A program made the position numbers and the translations under genes. From Bacillus zhangzhouensis (GTDB lineage: Bacteria; Bacillota; Bacilli; Bacillales; Bacillaceae), in NCBI RefSeq assembly GCF_000715205.1, contig NZ_JOTP01000002.1, positions 1-64,000 on the forward strand: 64,000 bases of DNA, in the 5' to 3' direction. The stretch's first letter is position 1, and every line of letters starts with the position of its first letter. The notes below the pieces were generated by a model. That model was given only the letters and a program-made list of their open reading frames with translations. It was not told the origin of the DNA and ran no database searches. Positions 55,958-64,000 of the stretch are shown piece by piece.

Positions 55958-57187
55958 TTATGATGGCTGATCACCCGTTGGACTAATAAGCGAGAGCGCA
56001 TAATCTTCTGTAAAGATTCGTTTAGATAGATTATTCACGCCGTCTAATGTGACGTGATTAATTTCATCAATAATTTCATCGAGCGTACGATGTTTGCCAA
56101 GGAGCAATTCATTTTTACCATTTCGGCTCATCTTGCTGTTTGTGCTTTCAAGACTGAGCATGAGGTTGCCTTTCATTTGCTCTTTAGAGTTTTCAAGTTC
56201 TTTCTGCGTAATTCCCTCACGTTTTAAGACGTCTAATGTTTGTAAGATGGTTTCAGAGAGCAGGTTTAACTGCTTTGCTCCAGTCCCGCCATAGATCGTC
56301 AGCATGCCATTATCTGCAAATGAACTGTGATAGCTGAATACAGAATAAGCAAGTCCTTTGTCTTCTCTTACATCTTGGAACAAACGGCTGCTCATGCTTC
56401 CGCCAAGAACATTATTTAAGACGATTAAGTCATAGATGCCTTTATCTCCAGCAGGAAGACCATTAAAGCCCATGCATAGATGCGCCTGTTCAGTTTCCTT
56501 TTTGCGAGTGAGCTTCTCATAGTGGAATTGCGGAGCTTCTACAGGCTGCTTTTTCCCTTTTCCTTCATAAGAGCCGAACAATTTTTCGACCTCGCCAATG
56601 AAGGTGTCATCTACATTCCCTGCAACTGAGATGACGACGCGATCCGGCGTGTAGAATTCATCCATATATGCTCTAAGGGAGTCACCATTAAAGGTAGAGA
56701 GTGTTTCCTCTGTTCCTAAAATCGGGTACCCTAATGAATGATCACCGTAAATGGCTTTGCTTAAGAGATCGTGAACGATATCATCCGGTGTATCCTCATA
56801 CATTTTGATTTCTTCATACACAACATTTTTTTCTTTTTTCAGCTCATTTTCATCAAAAGCGGAGTGAAAGAACATGTCGCTTAATACATCGAGGGCGTAA
56901 CCAGCATGTGAATCAAGCACCTTTGCATAGTAGCAAGTGTATTCTTTTGACGTAAAGGCATTCACTTGACCACCAATGCGGTCAAAAGATTCTGCGATAT
57001 CACGTGCAGATCTCGTCTTTGTTCCTTTAAAGAACATATGCTCTAAAAAGTGTGAGATCCCGTTAATTTCTGGTGTCTCATGTCTAGAACCAGTTCCAAT
57101 CCAGACGCCAATTGCGACAGATCTCACAGTGGGATTGTTTTCAAGTACAATTCTTACTCCATTTTGGCATGTATACGTTTTGACCAA
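55958..57187 (-). CDS. mlpA: M16-family zinc protease MlpA (YmxG)
   Basis: A 409-residue processing-peptidase-like M16 enzyme matching B. subtilis MlpA in length and nearly throughout. HFLEHMFFKGT is the HxxEH zinc site, with the third ligand Glu in KEKNVVYEEIKMYED. The C-terminal half has the GGSMSSRLFQDVREDKGLAYSV substrate-binding pattern. It has been linked to protease gene control in B. subtilis. It lies 33 bp after ylxY and shares its transcript. Confidence 0.97.
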   Translation of the reverse strand: MVKTYTCQNGVRIVLENNPTVRSVAIGVWIGTGSRHETPEINGISHFLEHMFFKGTKTRSARDIAESFDRIGGQVNAFTSKEYTCYYAKVLDSHAGYALDVLSDMFFHSAFDENELKKEKNVVYEEIKMYEDTPDDIVHDLLSKAIYGDHSLGYPILGTEETLSTFNGDSLRAYMDEFYTPDRVVISVAGNVDDTFIGEVEKLFGSYEGKGKKQPVEAPQFHYEKLTRKKETEQAHLCMGFNGLPAGDKGIYDLIVLNNVLGGSMSSRLFQDVREDKGLAYSVFSYHSSFADNGMLTIYGGTGAKQLNLLSETILQTLDVLKREGITQKELENSKEQMKGNLMLSLESTNSKMSRNGKNELLLGKHRTLDEIIDEINHVTLDGVNNLSKRIFTEDYALSLISPTGDQPS

Positions 57188-57220
57188 GTTTTGCTCCTCC
57201 TATTCAACAAACAGATCGCA

Positions 57221-58174
57221 TCACGGATGTCTTTTTTCACTTAGGAGGTCAGAAACCGTTCCTAATTCATATCCTCTTTCCTTGATTTGAGTGATAAGTG
57301 CGTCAAGACTTTTCGCCGTTGCATCTGTTGGGTGCATTAATATCATCGCCCCATTGTGAATTTTCCCAAGCACCCGTTTTTGTAAAATGTCTGGTGACGG
57401 TTTTTGCCAGTCGATGGTGTCTACCGTCCACATGATGGTTTCCATTCCTTCTTCTGCGGCAAGCTTGACTGTTTCTTCTTTAAAGCTACCGCTTGGAGGC
57501 GCAAACCACTTCGGTTTTTTTCCAAGGGATTCTTCAATTTGACGATTTGTTTTGGTAATCTGCTCTAATGCTCTTTCTCTTGTCAGTGTGCGCATATCCG
57601 GGTGATTATATGAATGATTTCCAATTTCATGACCATCTGCCACGATTTTTTTGGCAAGGTTTGTGCTCTTTTTCACCCATTTGCCTTCTAAGAAAAAGGT
57701 CGCCTTCACTTGATGCTTTTTTAGCGTATTCAACATCTTTGTTAAATGCTCGTCACCCCAAGCCACATTGATGAGGAATGCATTCATTTTTTTATCTGGA
57801 TGCCCCTTATAAATGGGCTCAGCACCAAGTTCATGTAAATGAATAGATGGTTTTGTTTCATTAAAAACAAGCAGCTTTTCATCGAATGCCCCAAGTTTCT
57901 TCATTTTTTCATAAGAAGCATCGATATCAACAGTCTGTCCATTTAAACCAGGCATCTTTTTCCACACTTTATCAATCTTAGCATTTTGCGCCTTTACTTC
58001 ATAGTCAGAAGACTTCGATTCAATCTCTTGATACAAAATATCTTTCGAAACAGATGCAACCTCAGCATGCTCTTTCATTGATTCAATATATGTAACAGCA
58101 GCCGGCTGCTTCATTGTTTGGTATGACACGAGCAGTAAAAATACAAACACAATGATTGGTATCGTTTTTTTCAA
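57221..58174 (-). CDS. ylxY: Polysaccharide deacetylase family protein YlxY
   Basis: A 317-residue secreted or membrane-anchored NodB-fold protein. The TTG start at 58174 (8 bases after GGGAGG) is followed by KKTIPIIVFVFLLLVSY, a signal/anchor helix. The NodB domain spans about 125-310: HEIGNHSYNHPDMRTLT holds the two metal histidines, and WTVDTIDWQKPS and ILMHPTDATAKSLDALI the later motifs. The first motif has NVAWGDEHLTK in place of the usual TFDDGP, so the catalytic Asp is absent or replaced and activity is doubtful. Confidence 0.93.
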   Translation of the reverse strand: MKKTIPIIVFVFLLLVSYQTMKQPAAVTYIESMKEHAEVASVSKDILYQEIESKSSDYEVKAQNAKIDKVWKKMPGLNGQTVDIDASYEKMKKLGAFDEKLLVFNETKPSIHLHELGAEPIYKGHPDKKMNAFLINVAWGDEHLTKMLNTLKKHQVKATFFLEGKWVKKSTNLAKKIVADGHEIGNHSYNHPDMRTLTRERALEQITKTNRQIEESLGKKPKWFAPPSGSFKEETVKLAAEEGMETIMWTVDTIDWQKPSPDILQKRVLGKIHNGAMILMHPTDATAKSLDALITQIKERGYELGTVSDLLSEKRHP

Positions 58175-58240
58175 TGGTTGTCCCTCCCCTTTACCACAAA
58201 ATATGATGGGGAGAAACAAGCTAGAACTATTGTTACCCGC

Positions 58241-58279
58241 AAGAAAAGAAAGAAGCCTGGCACGAATACCTGGCTTCTA
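58241..58279 (-). terminator. Intrinsic terminator of pnp
   Basis: GAAGCCAGG pairs with CCTGGCTTC around an 8-base loop, then TTTCTTTTCTT on the minus strand, about 20 bp after the pnp stop codon. Confidence 0.85.
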
Positions 58280-58300
58280 ACACATTTTATTTGTTCTCAC

Positions 58301-60418
58301 TTAAGACTGCTCTTCTTCTTTTTCCTTTTCTTCACGTAAAACAGCTTTGCGAGAGAGGTTCACTCGGCCTTGTTTATCGATTTCAGTGACTTTGACGAGT
58401 AATTCGTCGCCAAGCTTCACGACATCTTCTACTTTGCCAACACGCTCAAGCGCAAGCTCAGAAATATGAACAAGTCCATCTTTGCCACTGAAGATTTCAA
58501 GGAATGCACCGAATTTTTCAATGCGTTTTACTTTACCTAAGTAAAGTTGCCCCACTTCAACTTCTCTGACAAGATCTTCAATGATTTTCTTCGCTTTTTG
58601 GTTCATGTCTTCTTCTGTAGAAGATATAAAGATTGTACCGTCTTGTTCGATATCGATTTTCACACCGGTATCTTCAATGATTTTATTGATTTGTTTACCG
58701 CTTGGTCCAATGACATCGCGAATTTTATCAGGATTGATCGTCATCGTTAGGATTTTTGGTGCATAACGTGACAATTCTCCTCTAGAAGCTGGAATCGTTG
58801 ATAGCATGCTATCTAAAATTTCCATTCTTCCTTTTTTCGCTTGTTGAAGAGCTTCTTCTAAGATGTCTTTTGATAGACCATCGATTTTAATGTCCATTTG
58901 AAGCGCTGTTACACCTTTTGATGTACCTGCTACTTTAAAGTCCATATCTCCAAGTGCATCTTCCATTCCTTGAATGTCTGTCAGCACTGTGTAGTAATCA
59001 CCAGATTTAACAAGTCCCATTGCAATCCCTGCAACTGGAGCTTTAATTGGAACACCTGCATCCATCATTGCAAGTGTGCTTGCGCAAATACTTGCTTGAG
59101 ATGTAGATCCGTTTGATTCTAATACCTCTGAAACAAGGCGAACCGTATAAGGGAAATCTTTTTCGGATGGGATCACTGGTTCTAATGCACGTTCACCTAG
59201 CGCACCATGTCCGATCTCACGGCGACCTGGACCACGCATTGGGCCAGTCTCACCAACACTGAATTGAGGGAAGTTGTAATGGTGCATGAAGCGTTTAGAT
59301 TCTTCAACACCTAGACCATCAAGAATCTGTACATCGCCAAGTGCACCTAATGTACAAATACTGAGCGCCTGTGTTTGCCCTCTCGTAAATAATCCTGAAC
59401 CGTGCGTTCTTGGCAGAAGTCCTACTTCTGAAGAAAGTGGTCGGATTTGATCTACACCGCGTCCATCTGGACGTATTTTCTCTTCAGTGATCAAGCGGCG
59501 AACTTCGTTTTTGACAAGCTTATTTAGTACATCCTTCGCTTGTTTGATCGTCGCTTCGTCACGCTCTTCTTCTTCAAATTTCTCAACCACAGCTTTTTTC
59601 ACAGCACTGATCGCATTTTCACGAGCATGCTTCTCATGTACTTGAATCGCTTTCAGTAGGTCAGCTTCAGCAAGTTCTTTTACTTCATCTGCTAACGTTT
59701 GATCCACTTCATATAGAGGAATATCGATTTTTTCTTTTCCGACTGCTTTGACAATTTCTTCTTGGAATTCGATTAAGCGTTTGATCTCTTGATGACCGTA
59801 CATGATGGCTTCAAGCATCGTTTCCTCTGGCACTTCATCTGCACCAGCCTCTACCATGTTGATCGCATCTTTTGTTCCAGCCACAACAAGGTTGATGTCA
59901 CTTTGTTCAAGCTGATCAACATTTGGGTTGATGATCAGCTTTCCATCAACTCGTCCTACTGTAACGCCAGCGATTGGTCCCTCAAATGGAATGTCAGACA
60001 CACATAATGCTAAAGATGAGCCAAACATTGCAGCCATTTCAGATGAACAATCTTGATCCACACTCATGACAATACTAATGACCTGTACTTCGTTTCTAAA
60101 TCCATCTGCAAATAGTGGACGAATTGGTCTGTCAATTAAGCGGCTCGCAAGGATTGCCTTTTCACTTGGGCGTCCTTCTCTTTTAATGAAGCCACCAGGA
60201 ATTTTACCTACTGCATATAATCTTTCTTCGTAGTTCACAGTGAGCGGGAAAAAATCAAGTGGTTTAGGTTCTTTAGAAGCGGTTGCTGAGCTAAGCACAG
60301 CCGTATCCCCGTAGCGTACGAGGACCGCTCCGTTTGCTTGCTTTGCAAGCTGGCTAGTTTCAACTGTCAGTTGACGTCCAGCCCAGTCTATGGTGAAGAC
60401 ATGTTTCTCTTGTCCCAT
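58301..60418 (-). CDS. pnp: Polynucleotide phosphorylase
   Basis: 3'-5' phosphorolytic exoribonuclease, the main mRNA-degrading exonuclease in Bacillus. The 705 residues (start ATG at 60418, same length as B. subtilis PnpA) comprise two RNase PH domains (about 10-215 and 310-545; [13 protein letters not shown] opens the second), a helical linker, a KH domain (about 555-615, [16 protein letters not shown]) and an S1 domain (about 620-690). The Glu-rich C-terminus is as usual. With rny, rnjB and ymcA it makes this window rich in RNA-decay genes. Confidence 0.98.
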   Translation of the reverse strand: MGQEKHVFTIDWAGRQLTVETSQLAKQANGAVLVRYGDTAVLSSATASKEPKPLDFFPLTVNYEERLYAVGKIPGGFIKREGRPSEKAILASRLIDRPIRPLFADGFRNEVQVISIVMSVDQDCSSEMAAMFGSSLALCVSDIPFEGPIAGVTVGRVDGKLIINPNVDQLEQSDINLVVAGTKDAINMVEAGADEVPEETMLEAIMYGHQEIKRLIEFQEEIVKAVGKEKIDIPLYEVDQTLADEVKELAEADLLKAIQVHEKHARENAISAVKKAVVEKFEEEERDEATIKQAKDVLNKLVKNEVRRLITEEKIRPDGRGVDQIRPLSSEVGLLPRTHGSGLFTRGQTQALSICTLGALGDVQILDGLGVEESKRFMHHYNFPQFSVGETGPMRGPGRREIGHGALGERALEPVIPSEKDFPYTVRLVSEVLESNGSTSQASICASTLAMMDAGVPIKAPVAGIAMGLVKSGDYYTVLTDIQGMEDALGDMDFKVAGTSKGVTALQMDIKIDGLSKDILEEALQQAKKGRMEILDSMLSTIPASRGELSRYAPKILTMTINPDKIRDVIGPSGKQINKIIEDTGVKIDIEQDGTIFISSTEEDMNQKAKKIIEDLVREVEVGQLYLGKVKRIEKFGAFLEIFSGKDGLVHISELALERVGKVEDVVKLGDELLVKVTEIDKQGRVNLSRKAVLREEKEKEEEQS

Positions 60419-60569
60419 TCTGAGAAAAACTCCTCTCTTGTCGTAAAATTTTAGGTTATTTCTTATTATGAACAAAATGATTTTCACATATCAATGTGAA
60501 AGCTGTATGTAGAAGGGTTTTGCCATTCTTTCAACATTTTAACCATAAAATATTAGTGATTATACGATA

Positions 60570-60595
60570 AAAAAGCGGGAATCCTCCCGCTTTTT
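60570..60595 (-). terminator. Intrinsic terminator of rpsO
   Basis: AAAAAGCGGGA pairs with TCCCGCTTTTTT around GGAT, with a T-tract on both strands; it starts just after the rpsO stop codon. Confidence 0.93.
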
Positions 60596-60599
60596 ACGA

Positions 60600-60993
<394 letters not shown>

Positions 60994-61009
60994 TGGTAGA
61001 GCCGTTTTT

Positions 61010-61975
61010 CTATGATTTTTTTGTTTGGTTGAGCTGATCTTGAAAAAATTGAATCGCTTCTTCTTTATCTAGACTAATTTGAGCCGTTAATTCCTGGATT
61101 CCGTTAAATTTTTGTTCACTTCGGATACGCTTGTACCATTGTAATTTAATCGGTTCACCATAAATTTCTTCGCTAAAATCAAAAAGATTCACTTCGATGG
61201 CAGGCTGATCCGGACGCTTTTCATAGAATGTTGGTTTGTAGCCAACGTTACAAACGCCGTCATACACTTTGCCTTTCACTTCTGCTCTCACTGCATATAC
61301 GCCGGTTGGCGGAATAATGTATTCAGCAGATAAACCGACATTGGCTGTTGGAAAGCCGATCGTTCGTCCGCGTTTGTCTCCATGGATGACAATGCCGCGG
61401 AGCTGATAAGGTTTTCCTAAAAGCTCACTCACATATTCAACGTCTCCATTTTTTAATGCGGAGCGTATGAGGGTAGAGCTGACTTTCCGGTCTTGATTGG
61501 ACAGCTTAGACACGATGGTTGCCGATATACGCCCTTTGCCGTATTCATCGAACGTCTCCATTGTGCCTGCACCAAACCGGCCAAACGTAAAATCAAAACC
61601 AGCTACTGCATGTTTCACATTCAGTTCGTCCAAATATTGATCTACAAACTCCTGAGGGGACAGCGCTGCAAAGCTTTCGCTGAATTGCACAATGTATAAA
61701 TAGTCAGCGCCCAGCTTTTCAATGAAATCAATTTTATCCTCAAGCGGAGTAATTAAGTCTTTTGGTTCATGTGCTTTTTGCAGAACATGAGATGGATGCG
61801 GATGAAAGGTCATGACAGCTAAGGCCAATCCTTCTTTTTTCGCAATGCTTTTCGCTGCGTCAATCACCTTCTGATGTCCGAGGTGAACACCGTCAAAATA
61901 CCCTAAAGCCATCACAGACGGGGCTTGATCCTTATGATTCAATGTATGTGGGTGTGAAATATGTATAGTCTTCAC
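61010..61975 (-). CDS. ribF: Bifunctional riboflavin kinase/FAD synthetase
   Basis: Converts riboflavin to FMN and FAD (B. subtilis name ribC). The 321-residue protein has the N-terminal adenylyltransferase domain (MALGYFDGVHLGHQKVI nucleotide motif at about 22-38) and the C-terminal riboflavin kinase domain (about 185-310, GDKRGRTIGFPTANVG). The GTG start at 61975 is 8 bases after AAAAGGTG. It is 18 bp after truB and part of the infB operon 3' end. Confidence 0.97.
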   Translation of the reverse strand: MKTIHISHPHTLNHKDQAPSVMALGYFDGVHLGHQKVIDAAKSIAKKEGLALAVMTFHPHPSHVLQKAHEPKDLITPLEDKIDFIEKLGADYLYIVQFSESFAALSPQEFVDQYLDELNVKHAVAGFDFTFGRFGAGTMETFDEYGKGRISATIVSKLSNQDRKVSSTLIRSALKNGDVEYVSELLGKPYQLRGIVIHGDKRGRTIGFPTANVGLSAEYIIPPTGVYAVRAEVKGKVYDGVCNVGYKPTFYEKRPDQPAIEVNLFDFSEEIYGEPIKLQWYKRIRSEQKFNGIQELTAQISLDKEEAIQFFQDQLNQTKKS

Positions 61976-61993
61976 GAGATGGTCACCTTTTCT

Positions 61994-62923
61994 TTAAGAT
62001 TGCTTGTCCTGAGATAAGATCTTCGCCGGCTTCATCAGGTTCTGTTTGGTCGGATGCTTCATATAAATGGCCATGCAACGACCTGAAGGAGCAAAGACAG
62101 CGACACGATCCTCCTCTGCAAAATGAGCAAATTCATCAGGCATTGGCAGGACTGCACCGTTTTCCACTTTACTTGCTAATGTATCATTTATCTCCCATTT
62201 CGGCAAATGATTGAGCGCACGCTCGATCGGCACAAGGTGCTCATTTATCGTCCCTTCCTCGCTCATATCACGAAGCTCGTCCAGGGTGATACATTCATCT
62301 AGTGTAAAGTCGCCTGATCCTGTGCGAATGAGGTGTGACATGTGAGCCGGAAACCCTAGTTTTTTTCCGATATCAACCGCTAAGGTTCTGACATACGTAC
62401 CTTTTGAGCAAAGAACAGTGAATCTGAATGACACGTTTCCATCTTCAAATGTGACAGGTGTAGTCCGCTCGATGCGGTGAATGGTAATTTCACGGCTTGG
62501 CCGCTCAATTTCAATTCCTTCTCTCGCATATTCATAGAGCTTTTTCCCGCCAATTTTCACAGCAGAAAACATTGGAGGAACTTGTTCAATGGTTCCTTCA
62601 AACTGTTTCAGCGCAGCATCAATTTCTTCTTCTGAAATCGGTGTTTGTACCTTTTTTTCTTCAACCACTTCACCAGTTTGGTCTTCTGTCGTCGTAGAAA
62701 AGCCAATCGTGATTTCTGCATCATACGTTTTCGATTTATCTGTTAAATACTCAACGATTTTCGTCGCTCTTCCAATACAAATGGGCAGAACACCTGATAC
62801 TTCTGGGTCGAGGGTTCCTGTATGTCCGACTTTTTTTGTGTGCAATATCTTTCTCACTTTGAACACACAGTCGTGAGAGGTCATTCCTCTTTCTTTATGT
62901 AATAAAAGAACACCATTTATCAT
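61994..62923 (-). CDS. truB: tRNA pseudouridine(55) synthase TruB
   Basis: Makes pseudouridine 55 in the T-loop of tRNAs. The 309 residues show GVLLLHKERGMTSHDCV, the catalytic Asp in GHTGTLDPEVSGVLP, a Tyr-containing KLYEYAREG and a C-terminal PUA-like region. Follows rbfA in the usual nusA-infB operon order. Confidence 0.98.
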   Translation of the reverse strand: MINGVLLLHKERGMTSHDCVFKVRKILHTKKVGHTGTLDPEVSGVLPICIGRATKIVEYLTDKSKTYDAEITIGFSTTTEDQTGEVVEEKKVQTPISEEEIDAALKQFEGTIEQVPPMFSAVKIGGKKLYEYAREGIEIERPSREITIHRIERTTPVTFEDGNVSFRFTVLCSKGTYVRTLAVDIGKKLGFPAHMSHLIRTGSGDFTLDECITLDELRDMSEEGTINEHLVPIERALNHLPKWEINDTLASKVENGAVLPMPDEFAHFAEEDRVAVFAPSGRCMAIYMKHPTKQNLMKPAKILSQDKQS

Positions 62924-62991
62924 CTGCGTTCTCTCCTTTCATAAACGATGAAAAAGGACAGACGATCATCGCCTATCCTTATTTCAACGTC

Positions 62992-63342
62992 TTATTCGTG
63001 ATCTTTTGTGTTTAGTTCAGCAATCAGGCTTTCAATTCGGTTACCGTAATCAACGGATTCATCGAATTCAAAGTGTAGTTCAGGTGTTTTGCGAAGTCTA
63101 ATTCGATTGCCAATTTCAGAGCGGATATACCCTTTAGCCTTTGCTAGGCCTTTTAAGGTTTCCTCTCTTTTCTTCTCGTCGCCAAGAACAGAAATGTAGA
63201 CTTTGGCAATTTGCAAATCACCGGTCACTTCGACATCGGTTACAGTCAAAAAGCCGATTCTTGGATCTTTCAGCTTTCTGCCAAGGATGTCGCCCAATTC
63301 TTTTTTCATTTGCTCACCCACACGGGTTGCTCTCATACTCAT
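62992..63342 (-). CDS. rbfA: Ribosome-binding factor A
   Basis: A 116-residue KH-type factor that matures the 5' end of 16S rRNA in the 30S subunit. The start [16 protein letters not shown] at 63342 matches B. subtilis; upstream in-frame codons overlap ylxP. The core motif [16 protein letters not shown] is conserved. Cotranscribed with ylxP and infB. Confidence 0.97.
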   Translation of the reverse strand: MSMRATRVGEQMKKELGDILGRKLKDPRIGFLTVTDVEVTGDLQIAKVYISVLGDEKKREETLKGLAKAKGYIRSEIGNRIRLRKTPELHFEFDESVDYGNRIESLIAELNTKDHE

Positions 63343-63359
63343 GATCTTATCACCTCTAA

Positions 63360-63638
63360 TTAAAACCACTCAGTTTTCGTGATCGTACGTTCAATTTCAG
63401 GAAAAGAATCAATAAAGCTTAATACACGCTGAAGTTCCTTTTCCACTTGAACCCGAGATGAAGAAATCACGGCGATTCCAATTGATGTACGCTGCCATGT
63501 ATCCTGATAATCCATTTCAGCAATGGTCACATTGAATTTATGGCGCGCTCTTGTCAATATACGCTGAAGAACCGCACGTTTTTCCTTCAGTGAGGATGCA
63601 TCATAGATGATGCATTCACATTCGGTATAACCGATCAT
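63360..63638 (-). CDS. ylxP: YlxP, DUF503 family protein
   Basis: A 92-residue DUF503 protein always found between infB and rbfA in Firmicutes; probably helps ribosome assembly, but its role is unproven. The sequence [40 protein letters not shown] is typical. It overlaps the infB stop by 4 bp (ATGA). Confidence 0.96.
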   Translation of the reverse strand: MIGYTECECIIYDASSLKEKRAVLQRILTRARHKFNVTIAEMDYQDTWQRTSIGIAVISSSRVQVEKELQRVLSFIDSFPEIERTITKTEWF

Positions 63639-64000
63639 TTTCTTTCGATTTCTTGCATAACGAATGATTCCAGAACATCGCCTTCACGGATATCATTGTA
63701 TTTCTTAATGGTAATACCACATTCATAGCCTTGTGAAACTTCTTTCACGTCATCCTTGAATCGTTTTAATACGTCGACTTCGCCTTCAAAAATGACGACG
63801 CCATCACGGATTAATCGGATACCACTATCTCTTGTGATCGTTCCTTCAGTGACATAGCCACCAGCAATTGTACCGATTTTAGATACTTTGAACGTTTGAC
63901 GAACTTCAACTTGACCAATGACTTTTTCTTCATATTCAGGGTCAAGCATCCCTTTCATCGCAGCTTCAATTTCATCGATGACTTTATAGATAATGCGGTG
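63635..64000 (-). CDS. infB: Translation initiation factor IF-2, C-terminal fragment (cut by window edge)
   Basis: The frame is open to the right edge of the window; only the last 121 codons are seen. [28 protein letters not shown] and the C-terminal beta barrel ([38 protein letters not shown]) belong to the domain of IF-2 that binds fMet-tRNA. It heads the visible part of the ylxP-rbfA-truB-ribF run. Confidence 0.97.
   Translation of the reverse strand, partial: HRIIYKVIDEIEAAMKGMLDPEYEEKVIGQVEVRQTFKVSKIGTIAGGYVTEGTITRDSGIRLIRDGVVIFEGEVDVLKRFKDDVKEVSQGYECGITIKKYNDIREGDVLESFVMQEIERK

Overview
The window is a chromosomal segment of a low-GC, spore-forming Bacillus. Protein sequences and gene order match the infB to mutL segment of Bacillus subtilis, read here in reverse. 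The fit looks closest to the B. pumilus group, but that species call is an inference. Almost all chromosomal genes lie on the minus strand.

Positions 1 to about 9.2 kb are the lysogeny and early-replication end of a prophage; the left edge cuts through it. On the plus strand lie a Xre-type repressor, an ImmA-type metalloprotease and a tyrosine integrase whose gene ends 50 bp from the mutL stop codon. Divergent from them run a Cro-like gene, a small DNA-binding protein, a Rha-type antirepressor, several unknown genes and a three-gene replication module. That module matches phage SPP1 genes 38-39-40 in order and protein size (initiator, loader, DnaB-type helicase). A roughly 320-bp noncoding stretch in this region is packed with small AT-centred palindromes.

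From 9.2 to 31.9 kb the order is mutL-mutS, cotE, ymcA-miaB, kbl-tdh, an RND exporter, spoVS, ymdB, rny, recA, cinA, pgsA, rodZ, ymfK, ymfJ and ymfI. These cover mismatch repair, spore coat, tRNA modification and RNA decay, threonine breakdown, SOS repair, phospholipid synthesis and cell shape. The recA promoter carries a LexA box at the centre of a 48-bp inverted repeat.

From 31.9 to 43.9 kb two large paralogous MMPL exporters interrupt the ymf cluster. One is paired with a MarR regulator. The other has no regulator gene but carries the same candidate MarR operator in its promoter, followed by a decayed gene remnant. The cluster also holds the M16 pair ymfF-ymfH, the MFS exporter ymfD and the GntR regulator ymfC.

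From 44 to 64 kb come spoIIIE, ylzJ, tepA, rnjB, the diaminopimelate/dipicolinate run (dapA, dapG, asd, dpaB, dpaA), ymxH, an extra phosphotransferase, mlpA, ylxY, pnp, rpsO, ribCF, truB, rbfA, ylxP and the 3' end of infB.

The most unusual structure is a repeat of about 171 bp present twice, next to recA and between ymxH and dpaA. Its core has 7-bp inverted ends. Each copy is bracketed by duplicated terminator hairpins that differ between the two sites, as expected for a small non-coding mobile or recombinogenic element. I saw no tRNA, rRNA, CRISPR array or intact insertion sequence.
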